From Caulobacter sp. CCH9-E1 (GTDB lineage: Bacteria; Pseudomonadota; Alphaproteobacteria; Caulobacterales; Caulobacteraceae): 29,354 nucleotides of DNA. Shown here one piece after another: positions 13,627 through 21,561 of this stretch. The DNA lies in NCBI RefSeq assembly GCF_001556515.1, contig NZ_LSJA01000199.1, forward strand, positions 1-29,354, in the 5' to 3' direction. A model generated the notes under the pieces. That model had not been told where the DNA came from and ran no database searches. It saw nothing but the letters and a program-made list of their open reading frames with translations. Position numbers and translations under genes: made by a program. Within the stretch, counting starts at the first letter, position 1; the number at the start of each line of letters is the position of its first letter.

Positions 13627-15956
13627 AGATCGCGAACATTACCCGGGCTCATCACCACGTGGCTCTCGCCGCGATAGAGCAGCAGCTGCGCGTCCTTGCC
13701 TTGGCGGAGAAGCGAGGAGAACAGCGTGGTCACTTGGCCAAGATCCATATCGAGATCGCCATAGATCAGGAGCACCGGCGCGCCGATCTTGTCGGACTGC
13801 AGACCGGGGCTGTTGCGCAGGTACTTGTCGGGCGCCGACCATGGCGGGCCGCCCATGGCGCCCTGGCCGTTTTCAGCCCACCCCAGCTCGGAGGGCATGG
13901 TGATCAGGGCAGGAGACGCCAGGGCCTCGGGATGGATGGCGCCGTAGTATGACAGGAGATTCGTGATCGGCGCGGAGGCGACGATCGCCGAGAAGCGGCT
14001 GGACTGGACACCCGCCGCCAAGGCGCCGTAGCCGCCATAGCTCTGACCCCACACCGCCAGGGGCTTGTCTTTCAGGACGGGATGGGTGGCGATCGCCGCG
14101 TCGACGGCCAGCAGCATCGCCTCGGCGAGCCCTGGCATCGGCTCACGATCACGGGCCATGGGAAGGCTGGGCACGATCACCGCATAGCCCGCCGCTACCA
14201 TCAGCTGGACGTTGGTGTCGAACGATCGACTGCCGGGCTCGGCCGCGACGGGCGGACGCGCGTAGCGCGCGCCGGGATAAGGAACGACGATGAGCCCCTT
14301 GAGACCGGCGGTGGGCAAGACGGGCGGAAGATAGAGCCAGCTCGTCAACTCCGCCTCGACCAGGCCTCTGTGGCGGATCGCCTCCGGTGTGGCGAAAGCC
14401 TTGTCGGCCAGGGCGGAATTTATGGTGGCGACCGCGCGCGCGGGCGCTCCGGGCCGGATCACCTGCAACGAGCCGACACCATGCGGATCGGTCGTTGTGA
14501 CGGCGACGCCCCCCCAGGCTTGCGACGCGGCCAGGATCTGCGCCTTCGCCGGGAGATCGAGAGGCGCGGAGCGCTCCCCGTTCGACCCCAGCAAGCGGCG
14601 CTCGCCGTCCTGCGACAGCATTCTCGTCGCCCTGGGTTCGCCGGGCAGGAGGTCGGCCGGCGCGTCCAGGCTCGCCGTAGAAGGCGCGAAGCGGGCCAGG
14701 CGTCCGTCAGCACCGATGCGCTGGAGGCCCTCGGCGCTGCGAATGACGAAGCCGCGGGCCGTGATCATGACCGCTGGCCCCTGGGGCTCGGCGATCGTCC
14801 CCGTGAGCTTGACCGCGCGGCGGCCGTCAAGACGCCACCAATCCTGGCGCGGGGTTCCGCCACCCCGCGCCAGGACGAACGGATCCCGACCAAGCCAGGC
14901 AAGGCCCGGCATGGGCCTGGGATCCCGGCCACCGGTGTCGCCGAGCGTCAGGTCCGGCGCGAGGGGTTTCGCCGTTCCGTTGGCCGCAAGGCGCCAGTAG
15001 CCGTAACCGGACCAGCCATCGCCATCGGGACGGGCGGCGACCGCCACCGCGTCTCCCTTCGGCGACCAGGTCCAGGTTCCGCGAATGAGATCGCAGCGCG
15101 GGCAAGGGATCGTCCGCTTCCCGCTCACGAGGTCGACCATCACCAGCCGCAGGCGACGCGGCGGATAGCCCACGCGCATGGTGCTGCTCGTCGAAGGCTG
15201 CGTTCGCTCGCCGTCTTCGATCAGGGCTGCGGTTCGACCGCCCGGAGCGACCATCAGGTCGCTGAACGCGCCCTGGGTCAGGTCCCGGACCGCGCCGGAC
15301 ACGCCATCGATCGCGACCAGGCTGGCGGTGCTGGCCGGCGCGTTGACGCCGGAGAAGCGGCCGCTGCCCAGCGCCGTCACTGAGATCTCGCCGCGAGCGC
15401 CGGCTGCCCAGGCCTGCTGCAGGCGCTCGCCCGCGAGCCAGCCCAGACCCGCCAGGCGGGCCTGGGCCTCGAGAGGACGTGAAATGGCCACCACCTCTCG
15501 ATTGTCGCGCCAACGCGCTTGGGCAAACCACAGCTCCGGCTCGACAAGGCGTCCCGACCACGCGACAGCGCCGCTCGCCAGGGTGACGACACCCAGTTCC
15601 CGCGCATGGCCGCGTTGGCGAAACACGATCAGGCGCGCGCCGTCCGGCGAGAAGGCGCCGAAGGTCTCGCCGTCGCCGGCAAGGCCCCGCAGCAACGCCC
15701 GGGCCGGTCCGCGATCGGTGAGGTCGAGCAGCATCAGGCGGCTGGCCGCCGCGCCGATCAGGAAGTCCTGATCGAAGCGCGGCGCGCTCTTCCAAGGGCC
15801 CTGGATCTCGAACACCAGCCAGCGGCCGTCCGGCGAGAACGCCGTGCGGCCCAGTTCTTCCAGCGAGAGTAGGTCCTCGACCGAGAACGCTTGCCCGTCA
15901 GCCGGGCTCGATGTGGCCAGACCACAGGCGAGCGCCAGCCATGCGAAGTGTCGCAT
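13497..15956 (-). CDS. Lasso peptide isopeptidase (S9 prolyl oligopeptidase family)
   Basis: An 819-residue secreted serine hydrolase. A signal peptide (MRHFAWLALACGLATSSPADGQA) sends it to the periplasm. Residues about 24-560 form the beta-propeller, with LGRTAFSPDGRWLVFEIQG near the start. The alpha/beta hydrolase domain follows, with GQSYGGYGAL (nucleophile Ser639), YGDLDMD (Asp736) and GESHVV (His766). In lasso loci this family (AtxE2 type) opens the macrolactam isopeptide bond and linearises the peptide. It is assigned that role from its position beside B, C and the TonB receptor. Outside such a locus it would be called only an S9 peptidase. It is 36 bp downstream of the receptor gene and probably in its operon. 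The last 28 residues are Pro/Ala/Ser-rich and overlap the C gene. Confidence 0.9.
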   Translation of the reverse strand: MRHFAWLALACGLATSSPADGQAFSVEDLLSLEELGRTAFSPDGRWLVFEIQGPWKSAPRFDQDFLIGAAASRLMLLDLTDRGPARALLRGLAGDGETFGAFSPDGARLIVFRQRGHARELGVVTLASGAVAWSGRLVEPELWFAQARWRDNREVVAISRPLEAQARLAGLGWLAGERLQQAWAAGARGEISVTALGSGRFSGVNAPASTASLVAIDGVSGAVRDLTQGAFSDLMVAPGGRTAALIEDGERTQPSTSSTMRVGYPPRRLRLVMVDLVSGKRTIPCPRCDLIRGTWTWSPKGDAVAVAARPDGDGWSGYGYWRLAANGTAKPLAPDLTLGDTGGRDPRPMPGLAWLGRDPFVLARGGGTPRQDWWRLDGRRAVKLTGTIAEPQGPAVMITARGFVIRSAEGLQRIGADGRLARFAPSTASLDAPADLLPGEPRATRMLSQDGERRLLGSNGERSAPLDLPAKAQILAASQAWGGVAVTTTDPHGVGSLQVIRPGAPARAVATINSALADKAFATPEAIRHRGLVEAELTSWLYLPPVLPTAGLKGLIVVPYPGARYARPPVAAEPGSRSFDTNVQLMVAAGYAVIVPSLPMARDREPMPGLAEAMLLAVDAAIATHPVLKDKPLAVWGQSYGGYGALAAGVQSSRFSAIVASAPITNLLSYYGAIHPEALASPALITMPSELGWAENGQGAMGGPPWSAPDKYLRNSPGLQSDKIGAPVLLIYGDLDMDLGQVTTLFSSLLRQGKDAQLLLYRGESHVVMSPGNVRDLYARVFAFLDAALPGSALAPATPGGAPTPATVSPSPSAMRPSQ

Positions 15957-15992
15957 CGCAGTCTCCGATGGCGAAAGAGAGAGGGTTTTGGC

Positions 15993-18900
15993 CTACCAGG
16001 CCTTGGTCAGCTGGAGCGCGACGAGGCGTCCGGTCGGATCGTAGTTGGCCGGGTCGTAGCCGACGCCGAGCCGCGAGTCATAGAACGGCGGATCCTTGTC
16101 GAAGGCATTCTGCGCCGTCAGCGCCAGGCTCAGATTGCGAAATGCCCCGTCCTTGGCCGGCGACGTCCACTGGACCTGCAGGTCGAAGGTGGTCTGGCTT
16201 GCGATCCGTTTGGCGTCTACGTCCCGAAGGTCGCCGATATGGTTCAACGAGGCAGTGGTCGTGAACGCGCCGTGCGTCCAGCTCGTGTAGAAACGCGCCC
16301 GAAGGTCGGCCGGGAAGGTCGCCATCCCGGCCAGCTCCACCGACTGCGCGGCGGCCGTGATCTTGCGGGCATAGGACATCAGCCAGGAGAGATTGCCGCC
16401 GATCACCACCGGGTCGCCCTTGACCGTCAGGCCGTAGGTCCCGGTCAGGTCCAGGCCCCGCACATGAAACGCGCCGGCATTGACGTAGCGCGCGTCGGCG
16501 ATCGCCCGGTAGCTGGTTGCCGGATACAGGCCGGCCGCAGCCGAGGTCGCGTTCTTGAGCAGGTCCTGGATCAGCGCCAGATCGGCGGCGTTGGTTCCAG
16601 GGTTCACGAAGGTCCGAAACGGCGCCAGGTCCGGGGCGGTCAACACGGTCGAGATGTTGTCGTTGGCGGGCCGTGCGATCCGGTTGGTGAACCGGGTGTC
16701 GAACAGGGTGGCCGAGAGGCGCGTTCCGGGACGGTCCGCCGGCGCCCACTCGATCCCGGCTGTCCACGACTTGGCTTGCTCGGGCTTGAGGTCGCGGTTG
16801 CCGCCGTAGCGGATCAGGGTCAACGCCGTGCCCGATCCGAAGCTGACATTGGTCGGGGAGGCGGTCTCGGGATCCGATTGCTGGCTGAGCGACGGCGCCC
16901 GGAAGGATTCGCCATAGGTGGCCTTGAGGTTGATGTCGGCGGTTGGGCCCCAGACCACGCCAATCTTCGGCACCGTGCTGGAAAGGCCGCCGGTATAGGT
17001 CTCGCGACGCACTGCGGCTGAAAGCTCCAGACGCTCCAGCCCCGGACGGCGGAAGTCCGGGCCAAACAGCGGCGCGCGCAGTTCGGCGAACAGGGAGGAC
17101 ACCCGGCGCTCGGCGAAGCGCGAGAAAGCCGGGCGCGGCGTCGCCGCCACGCTTCCCGAAACGCCGATGGTCTTTAGGCCTTCCTCTCGCCACTGGGCGC
17201 CGAGGGCCAGGCGCACGGCCCCGGCCGGAAGCGTGAACAACGGGCCGTCGGCGGTGGCGCTGACCGTGTCGAGCCGCCCGACCGTGCGCCGCGTGTCATA
17301 GCCGGACATCACGAAATCCAGCACCGTCTGATTGTTGCGGCCCAGGCCGATGTAGGGATTGAAGTAGCCGTCACGGGCAGCGTTGTAGGCGGTCAGCGGG
17401 TTGTCGGGCGTCGCGCCCAGGGCCTCATTGAGGAAGGCCGAGTTCAGGCCGTGGGTCGAGAGACTGGTGGCGATCTCCTCGCCGTGGCCGGCGTAGAGAT
17501 CCAGCCGCCAATCTGCGGGAAGACGGACCTTGCCCCCGATCGACAGCGCGCGGCTTTGCACCTCGCCAGTGTTTTTCAAGCCGCCGGTCTCGTTCTGGAA
17601 CGAATAGCCCAGATAGTTGCTGGACGCGCCATTGGGCGAGACGAAGTAGGGGTTTCGAGCGTCGACGACCATCACGGTCAAGGGCGCCACCGAATAGGCC
17701 GTGTAGCGGCGATCGCTGTACCGGGCGTCCGCGTTGAGCGTGATCCTCGAGCCGACATCCTGGGTCACCGCCGCGTAGAACCCGCCGCGCTCTTGTTTGG
17801 GCAGGTTGTCGACCGCCGCGCGCCAGTTGATCAGGTTCTGAGCGCCGGCGATGAAGTCGGAGGGCTTCAGGCGCGTCCCGTCCTGGCCGGCCGGTACGGC
17901 CCACATCGGCACGAGCGAGAAGGTGACGGGATCGATGCCCAGGATCGTCGCTGGCATCGAATAGTATAGTCGGCGGTCGCTGCCGCCCAGGGGGCGCAGA
18001 TCGGCATTGGCCGTGTAGTCACGGTCGGACGATTGCGATCGATCCCGGCTCTGGTATTCGGCTGTGAGCAGCAGCGAACCCGTGTTCCAGGATTTGCCGA
18101 AGGTCTGCGCCAGCTGCCGTTGGCCCATGTCGCCGTGGGTAGACCCGCCGATCCGCGCCCGCGTCTCGGTGCCGTCGTAGCGGTCGCGCAGCACGACATT
18201 GACCACGCCGCCGACAGCGTCCGACCCGTAGAGCGCCGAGGCGCCGTCGAGCAGCACTTCGACGCGCGCGACGGCGGCCAGAGGAATGGACGACAGGTCG
18301 GAGAAGTCTCCGAGCAGGCCAGCGCCGGCCAACCGGCGGCCGTTGACCAGGACCAGGGTGGCGTCCGCGCCGAGACCGCGCAGATTGACCGCCGTGGCCC
18401 GCGCCTGATTGGTGCCGGTGGTGTCGGCGCCTGTCATGATGGTGTCGTCGCTCGTCGTGCCGCCGAATGCCTGGGGCAGATCCGTCAGCGCGTCAGCGAC
18501 CGTGGCGTAGCCGCCGCGATCGAGGTCCTCGCGGCCGAGCACCAAAACCGGTGAGGCTCCACTACGGGCGCCGCGAATGTGGCTTCCGACCACGATTTCC
18601 GAGACCGTGAAGGGTTCCCCGGACGTGGACGCAGGGGCCAGCGACGGCAGGGTCTGAGCCAGGGTGGTCGCGGTCAGCGGGTCCCCGGCCAGTGTCGAAG
18701 CCTCGCCGCTTGAACCGACCAACGCCCCCTTCGCATTGGCGACCGGGCGCATGACGCTCTGACCGTGGGGATAGAGCACCAGCACGCCGGGGCCGGCCTG
18801 GCGCACGTCGATCTTGGCGCCCGCCAGCAACTGGGAGAGCGCCTGCGAAGGCGTCATTCGGCCGCTGACCCCTGCCGTCTTGCGGCCCGCGACCAGATCG

Positions 18901-19082
18901 CTGGTGAACATGATCTTCAGCTTGGCCTGGCGACCGAGTGTCAGCAGCGCGACGTCGAGCGGACCTGCAGGTATTTCGACTTGAACGGCGGCCTCGGCCG
19001 TCATGCCGACGCTGGGCGCAGCGGCAATGCAGGCGATCGGTGAGACCCAGGCCAATAGGACGCGGCGATACGACAACGACAT
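15993..19082 (-). CDS. TonB-dependent transducer/receptor of the lasso locus
   Basis: A 1029-residue FecA-like receptor. After a signal peptide (about 1-31) comes an STN signalling domain (about 33-106: VEIPAGPLDVALLTLGRQ, IMFTSDLVAG, MTPSQALSQLLAG). A TonB box, SEIVVGSHI (161-169), precedes a plug domain (about 175-320: VADALTDLPQAFGG, AVNLRGLGADATLVLVNGRR, VLLDGASALYGSDAVGGVVN). The rest is a barrel with GESFRAPSLSQQ and a C-terminal aromatic, QLTKAW. The STN domain means the receptor signals to FecR when occupied. In lasso loci of this kind it is proposed to import the lasso peptide, alone or with a ligand, for periplasmic linearisation. The order fecI, fecR, receptor, isopeptidase is on one strand, with gaps of 16, 120 and 36 bp. 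The ligand is unknown. Confidence 0.93.
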   Translation of the reverse strand: MSLSYRRVLLAWVSPIACIAAAPSVGMTAEAAVQVEIPAGPLDVALLTLGRQAKLKIMFTSDLVAGRKTAGVSGRMTPSQALSQLLAGAKIDVRQAGPGVLVLYPHGQSVMRPVANAKGALVGSSGEASTLAGDPLTATTLAQTLPSLAPASTSGEPFTVSEIVVGSHIRGARSGASPVLVLGREDLDRGGYATVADALTDLPQAFGGTTSDDTIMTGADTTGTNQARATAVNLRGLGADATLVLVNGRRLAGAGLLGDFSDLSSIPLAAVARVEVLLDGASALYGSDAVGGVVNVVLRDRYDGTETRARIGGSTHGDMGQRQLAQTFGKSWNTGSLLLTAEYQSRDRSQSSDRDYTANADLRPLGGSDRRLYYSMPATILGIDPVTFSLVPMWAVPAGQDGTRLKPSDFIAGAQNLINWRAAVDNLPKQERGGFYAAVTQDVGSRITLNADARYSDRRYTAYSVAPLTVMVVDARNPYFVSPNGASSNYLGYSFQNETGGLKNTGEVQSRALSIGGKVRLPADWRLDLYAGHGEEIATSLSTHGLNSAFLNEALGATPDNPLTAYNAARDGYFNPYIGLGRNNQTVLDFVMSGYDTRRTVGRLDTVSATADGPLFTLPAGAVRLALGAQWREEGLKTIGVSGSVAATPRPAFSRFAERRVSSLFAELRAPLFGPDFRRPGLERLELSAAVRRETYTGGLSSTVPKIGVVWGPTADINLKATYGESFRAPSLSQQSDPETASPTNVSFGSGTALTLIRYGGNRDLKPEQAKSWTAGIEWAPADRPGTRLSATLFDTRFTNRIARPANDNISTVLTAPDLAPFRTFVNPGTNAADLALIQDLLKNATSAAAGLYPATSYRAIADARYVNAGAFHVRGLDLTGTYGLTVKGDPVVIGGNLSWLMSYARKITAAAQSVELAGMATFPADLRARFYTSWTHGAFTTTASLNHIGDLRDVDAKRIASQTTFDLQVQWTSPAKDGAFRNLSLALTAQNAFDKDPPFYDSRLGVGYDPANYDPTGRLVALQLTKAW

Positions 19083-19149
19083 TCAAACACCCCCGGCTCG
19101 CTGGCCGGGCCGCGTCACCGTGACGGGCGCTCGATACCGGCGATATGGG

Positions 19150-19176
19150 GGAGACACCGGGGAGGGCGGTTTACCC
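19150..19176 (-). promoter_or_regulatory. Candidate FecI-type promoter of the receptor gene
   Basis: On the minus strand GGTAAA (complement of 19170-19175) is followed 14 nt later by GTCTCC, roughly the GTAAA/GTC layout of iron-starvation-type ECF promoters. It lies about 70-95 bp before the receptor start, in the 120-bp gap after fecR. A stem, GGGCGGT with ACCGCCC, overlaps the -35 candidate. A T-run lies on the fecR side of that stem, so it does not form a normal terminator. Confidence 0.3.
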
Positions 19177-19202
19177 TACCGCCCTGTGAAAAAAATGTGA
19201 CG

Positions 19203-20198
19203 TCATGGCGACGGCGCGCCGCGCGGGCGCAATTCGATGGTCTTGCCGCCGCTGGCGGTATGGGTTTCCAGGTCCAGGATGTTGCTCGCCGCCATCGCGA
19301 AACCATCGACGTCCCCGGTCGGGAACGTGCCGTTGATTTCCAGATTGTGGGGCGCGCCCTCGGCCAGCACGACCTTGCGGGCGCTGTAGCGATTGACCTC
19401 CGCGACCGCAGCGTCGAGCGGGGCGTTGTGGAACACAATCTGTCCGGCGGTCCAGCTCGTGTCGGCCGCAACATCGGTTCGCGAGGGCTTTGCGGCTGCG
19501 GGCCCGACGACGATCTTCTGGCCTGGGCTGAGCGTCCACGCCTTGGTCTCGCGCCCCTGATCTCGCACCGCGACCTTGCCTTCAGCCAGCGTGACCTGGA
19601 CGGCGTCCGATTGGCGATAGACGTCGAAGCGGGTGCCGATCGCTGTGATCGACGTGCTCCCCGCTGTGACCACAAAGGGGCGGGTTTTGTCGTGCGCGAC
19701 GTCGAACATCGCCTGTCCCCGCACTAGCTTCACCAGCCGTCGATCCTTTGTCAGACGAACGGCGATGCGGCTGTTGGTGTTCAGAAGGACGGCCGAACCG
19801 TCGCTCAGCTGCACGGTCTTCCGCTCGCCGACAGCGGACTCATACCGCCGTCCCATGGCGTTGTTCAGGCTCACGGCGCCGACCACCAAGCCAGCGGCGA
19901 GCAGGAGGCCTGCGCCAACCCCAGCGGATTTGCTGACCATGCGTCGACCGGTTCTGCTCTTGGCGGCCCGCGCCAAGGCGTCGTCGGCGAGGTCCTCCAG
20001 CGCCGGATCGCCGCGCAGCGCGCGCAACCTTGAAGCCGCGGCCGACAAGCGATCATAGGCCTGACGATTGTCCGGAATCTTGCGCCACGCCTCAAAGGCC
20101 GTCACGTCCGAACTCTCGATCACCGTGGAGTTCAGGCGAGCGTACCAGTCGGCCGCCTCCTGTTCGGTGTCCGTTGAACGGTGCGTTTGATCGATCAT
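19203..20198 (-). CDS. fecR: FecR-family anti-sigma factor
   Basis: A 331-residue inner-membrane regulator. The cytoplasmic N-terminus (about 1-60) has the DUF4880-type pattern EQEAADWYARLNS and FEAWRKIPDNRQAYDR that binds the sigma factor. A membrane segment follows at about 92-112 (AGVGAGLLLAAGLVVGAVSL). The periplasmic FecR domain (about 118-215) has VGERKTVQLSDGSAVLLNT, VKLVRGQAMFDVAH, PFVVTAGSTSITAIGTRF and VTLAEGKVAV. The C-terminal DUF4974-like region (about 245-325) should contact the receptor's signalling domain. It passes the receptor's occupancy signal to the FecI-type protein encoded 16 bp upstream. The start is the ATG complementary to 20196-20198. Confidence 0.93.
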   Translation of the reverse strand: MIDQTHRSTDTEQEAADWYARLNSTVIESSDVTAFEAWRKIPDNRQAYDRLSAAASRLRALRGDPALEDLADDALARAAKSRTGRRMVSKSAGVGAGLLLAAGLVVGAVSLNNAMGRRYESAVGERKTVQLSDGSAVLLNTNSRIAVRLTKDRRLVKLVRGQAMFDVAHDKTRPFVVTAGSTSITAIGTRFDVYRQSDAVQVTLAEGKVAVRDQGRETKAWTLSPGQKIVVGPAAAKPSRTDVAADTSWTAGQIVFHNAPLDAAVAEVNRYSARKVVLAEGAPHNLEINGTFPTGDVDGFAMAASNILDLETHTASGGKTIELRPRGAPSP

Positions 20199-20214
20199 GG
20201 GCGAGCCACAGATG

Positions 20215-20745
20215 TCAGGCGCAAAGCGCCGACGCGCAAAGTTTGAGCGCCTTACTCATGCGCTTTTCGACCGTCTTCACCGAGATGCCGAGCAAGGCCG
20301 CGATCTCCAGATAGGTCATTCCGCAAACGTGGTTCAGAACCAAAACATCGCGCAACTTCGGCGGCAGGGCCAGCATGATCTGTCGGAAAAGTACGGCTTC
20401 AAGTTGCGCGGCTTCAACCGGCGCGTTGGCGGCGGCTTTGTCGTCCTGCGTTTCGGTGGCTCGCCTGCGCGCGGCGCGGCCGCGGTTCTTCGCCAAGTTC
20501 GTGGCAATGTGGAGCAGGTAGGAGCGCGGGTCCTTCAGCGGCTCCGTGAGCGGAAGTCGTGACAACCGGACAAAGGTTTCCTGAAGGAGGTCGTCGGCGG
20601 CGTCCGCGCCGTAGCGGCGACGAAGAAAGCCGGAAAGCCAGGGGGCGTGGTCCTTGTACAGGTCTTCAACAGTCGGTGGAACAACCGCTTCGCGCTTCCC
20701 AGAGTCAGCCTCCCGAAGGGGATAGTTCTTTAGTGTGGCTTCCAT
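20215..20745 (-). CDS. fecI: FecI-type ECF sigma factor
   Basis: A 176-residue ECF sigma factor. Region 2 (about 28-92) contains DLYKDHAPWLSGFLRRRYG, ADAADDLLQETFVRLSRL and PRSYLLHIATNLAKN. Region 4 (about 118-172) contains LPPKLRDVLVLNHVCGMTYL and EIAALLGISVKTVEKRMSKA, a helix-turn-helix for the -35 box. Regions 1.1 and 3 are absent, as expected. It should direct RNA polymerase to the receptor and isopeptidase genes when released from FecR. It is the first gene of the minus-strand operon and is divergent from the small XRE gene at 20878. The start is the ATG complementary to 20743-20745. Confidence 0.93.
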   Translation of the reverse strand: MEATLKNYPLREADSGKREAVVPPTVEDLYKDHAPWLSGFLRRRYGADAADDLLQETFVRLSRLPLTEPLKDPRSYLLHIATNLAKNRGRAARRRATETQDDKAAANAPVEAAQLEAVLFRQIMLALPPKLRDVLVLNHVCGMTYLEIAALLGISVKTVEKRMSKALKLCASALCA

Positions 20746-20824
20746 CTTGACTGCCTCGCCCCGGGGGCGTTTCGGGACGCCCCATCGCGTGCGCGCTCCA
20801 CTGAATTCAACGGCCCCTTTTAGC

Positions 20825-20846
20825 GACTTTACTCATAGTCTATTCA
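20825..20846 (+). promoter_or_regulatory. Controller box upstream of first small XRE gene
   Basis: A 22-bp sequence beginning GACTTTACTCATAGTC starts 53 bp before the ATG at 20878. An identical 22-bp copy lies at 21130-21151, also starting 53 bp before its gene. It contains ACT-N3-AGT (ACTCATAGT), like the GACT/AGTC boxes bound by small controller (C) proteins of restriction systems. It is probably the operator or promoter. Confidence 0.7.
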
Positions 20847-20877
20847 CAGTCCAGCCTAAATACGGCGGCTTGCGCGG

Positions 20878-21090
20878 ATGCACCTTCGCGCGGTCATCGC
20901 CGATAATGTTCGAGCATTTCGTGTGGCGAAATCGCTCAAGCAGGAGGAGCTTGCCGATCGTGCAGACCTACATCCGACCTATTTGTCGGGAATTGAAAAC
21001 GGTCGGAAGAACATAACTGTAGATTTGCTTGAACGGCTGGCCGTCGCACTCGGAGTTTATGAGGAAGACTTGGTTCGACGGCGCCGATAG
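20878..21090 (+). CDS. Small XRE controller protein 1
   Basis: A 70-residue protein that is nearly all one XRE helix-turn-helix domain: IADNVRAFRVAKSLKQEELA, DRADLHPTYLSGIENGRKN and LLERLAVALGVYEEDLVR. Size and layout match controller-type regulators that bind as dimers. No restriction or methylase gene is adjacent; the neighbours are conjugation genes. It is paralogous to the next gene (shared THLSG-like helix with TYLSG, E-N/T-G-R/K, NIT and EEDLVRR). It is likely a copy- or transfer-control switch of the mobile element, which is inference. Confidence 0.85.
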   Translation: MHLRAVIADNVRAFRVAKSLKQEELADRADLHPTYLSGIENGRKNITVDLLERLAVALGVYEEDLVRRRR

Positions 21091-21129
21091 CGAAGGGATT
21101 TGCGGCGGCTATAGCTGTGGATAAGGGGT

Positions 21130-21151
21130 GACTTTACTCATAGTCTATTCA
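21130..21151 (+). promoter_or_regulatory. Controller box upstream of second small XRE gene
   Basis: An exact 22-bp copy of the box at 20825-20846, with the same 53-bp distance from its start to the start codon of the following gene. The sequence around the two copies is not conserved, so the box itself has been kept. Confidence 0.7.
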
Positions 21152-21182
21152 ACTGGCGGTCGGGTCCGTGCGCCCGTGCCTT

Positions 21183-21398
21183 ATGAATTTGCGGTATGTC
21201 GTTGGAGAGAATATTCGCGCGCTGCGTGACGATCGCGACATGGCGCAGGATGAACTCGCACATCTGGCGGAGATCCACACGACATACCTGTCGGGCGTGG
21301 AGACCGGGAAGCGAAACATTACATTGAATGTTTTGGAGCGCATCGCAAAAGCTCTCGGCGTTGCGGAAGAGGACCTCGTTCGGCGACCTGAACGTTAA
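21183..21398 (+). CDS. Small XRE controller protein 2
   Basis: A 71-residue XRE helix-turn-helix protein: MNLRYVVGENIRALRDDRDM, AQDELAHLAEIHTTYLSGVE, KRNITLNVLERIAKALGV and EEDLVRRPER. A GTG at 21168 would add five residues. The ATG at 21183 is preferred because it aligns with the start of the paralogue and puts the shared 22-bp box at the same distance. It lies 92 bp after the first copy. The two proteins differ in the first recognition helix region (ADLHPTYL against AEIHTTYL), so they may bind the same box with different strength. Confidence 0.85.
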   Translation: MNLRYVVGENIRALRDDRDMAQDELAHLAEIHTTYLSGVETGKRNITLNVLERIAKALGVAEEDLVRRPER

Positions 21399-21416
21399 GA
21401 GCGATTGGAATAAGAA

Positions 21417-21434
21417 GTTGGGGTTTCGCCCCCA
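21417..21434 (+). terminator. Weak terminator-like hairpin
   Basis: GTTGGGG (21417-21423) faces CCCCCAC (21428-21434) with a short loop and one wobble pair, 18 bp after the second XRE stop. Only a weak TCTATTGTG follows. Confidence 0.35.
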
Positions 21435-21561
21435 CTCTATTGTGTCCCGCGCCGTATGAAATCAATGCTCGGCCCCCAGATGGCTGCGGCGGTGAAGCAA
21501 TTAGAGCGCAGATAGGCTGCTGGCCCTCGCAATCTTCGCTTCGGCCATTTGCGATCGGCAG

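Noticed and set aside
14082..15383. A 433-codon plus-strand open frame opposite the isopeptidase gene
   Set aside because: It is a shadow of the minus-strand S9 peptidase and has a composition rich in Arg, Gly, His and Asp with no domain.
19160..19200. A Rho-independent terminator after fecR
   Set aside because: The stem GGGCGGT/ACCGCCC is preceded, not followed, by the T-run on the minus strand, so the order is wrong for a terminator.
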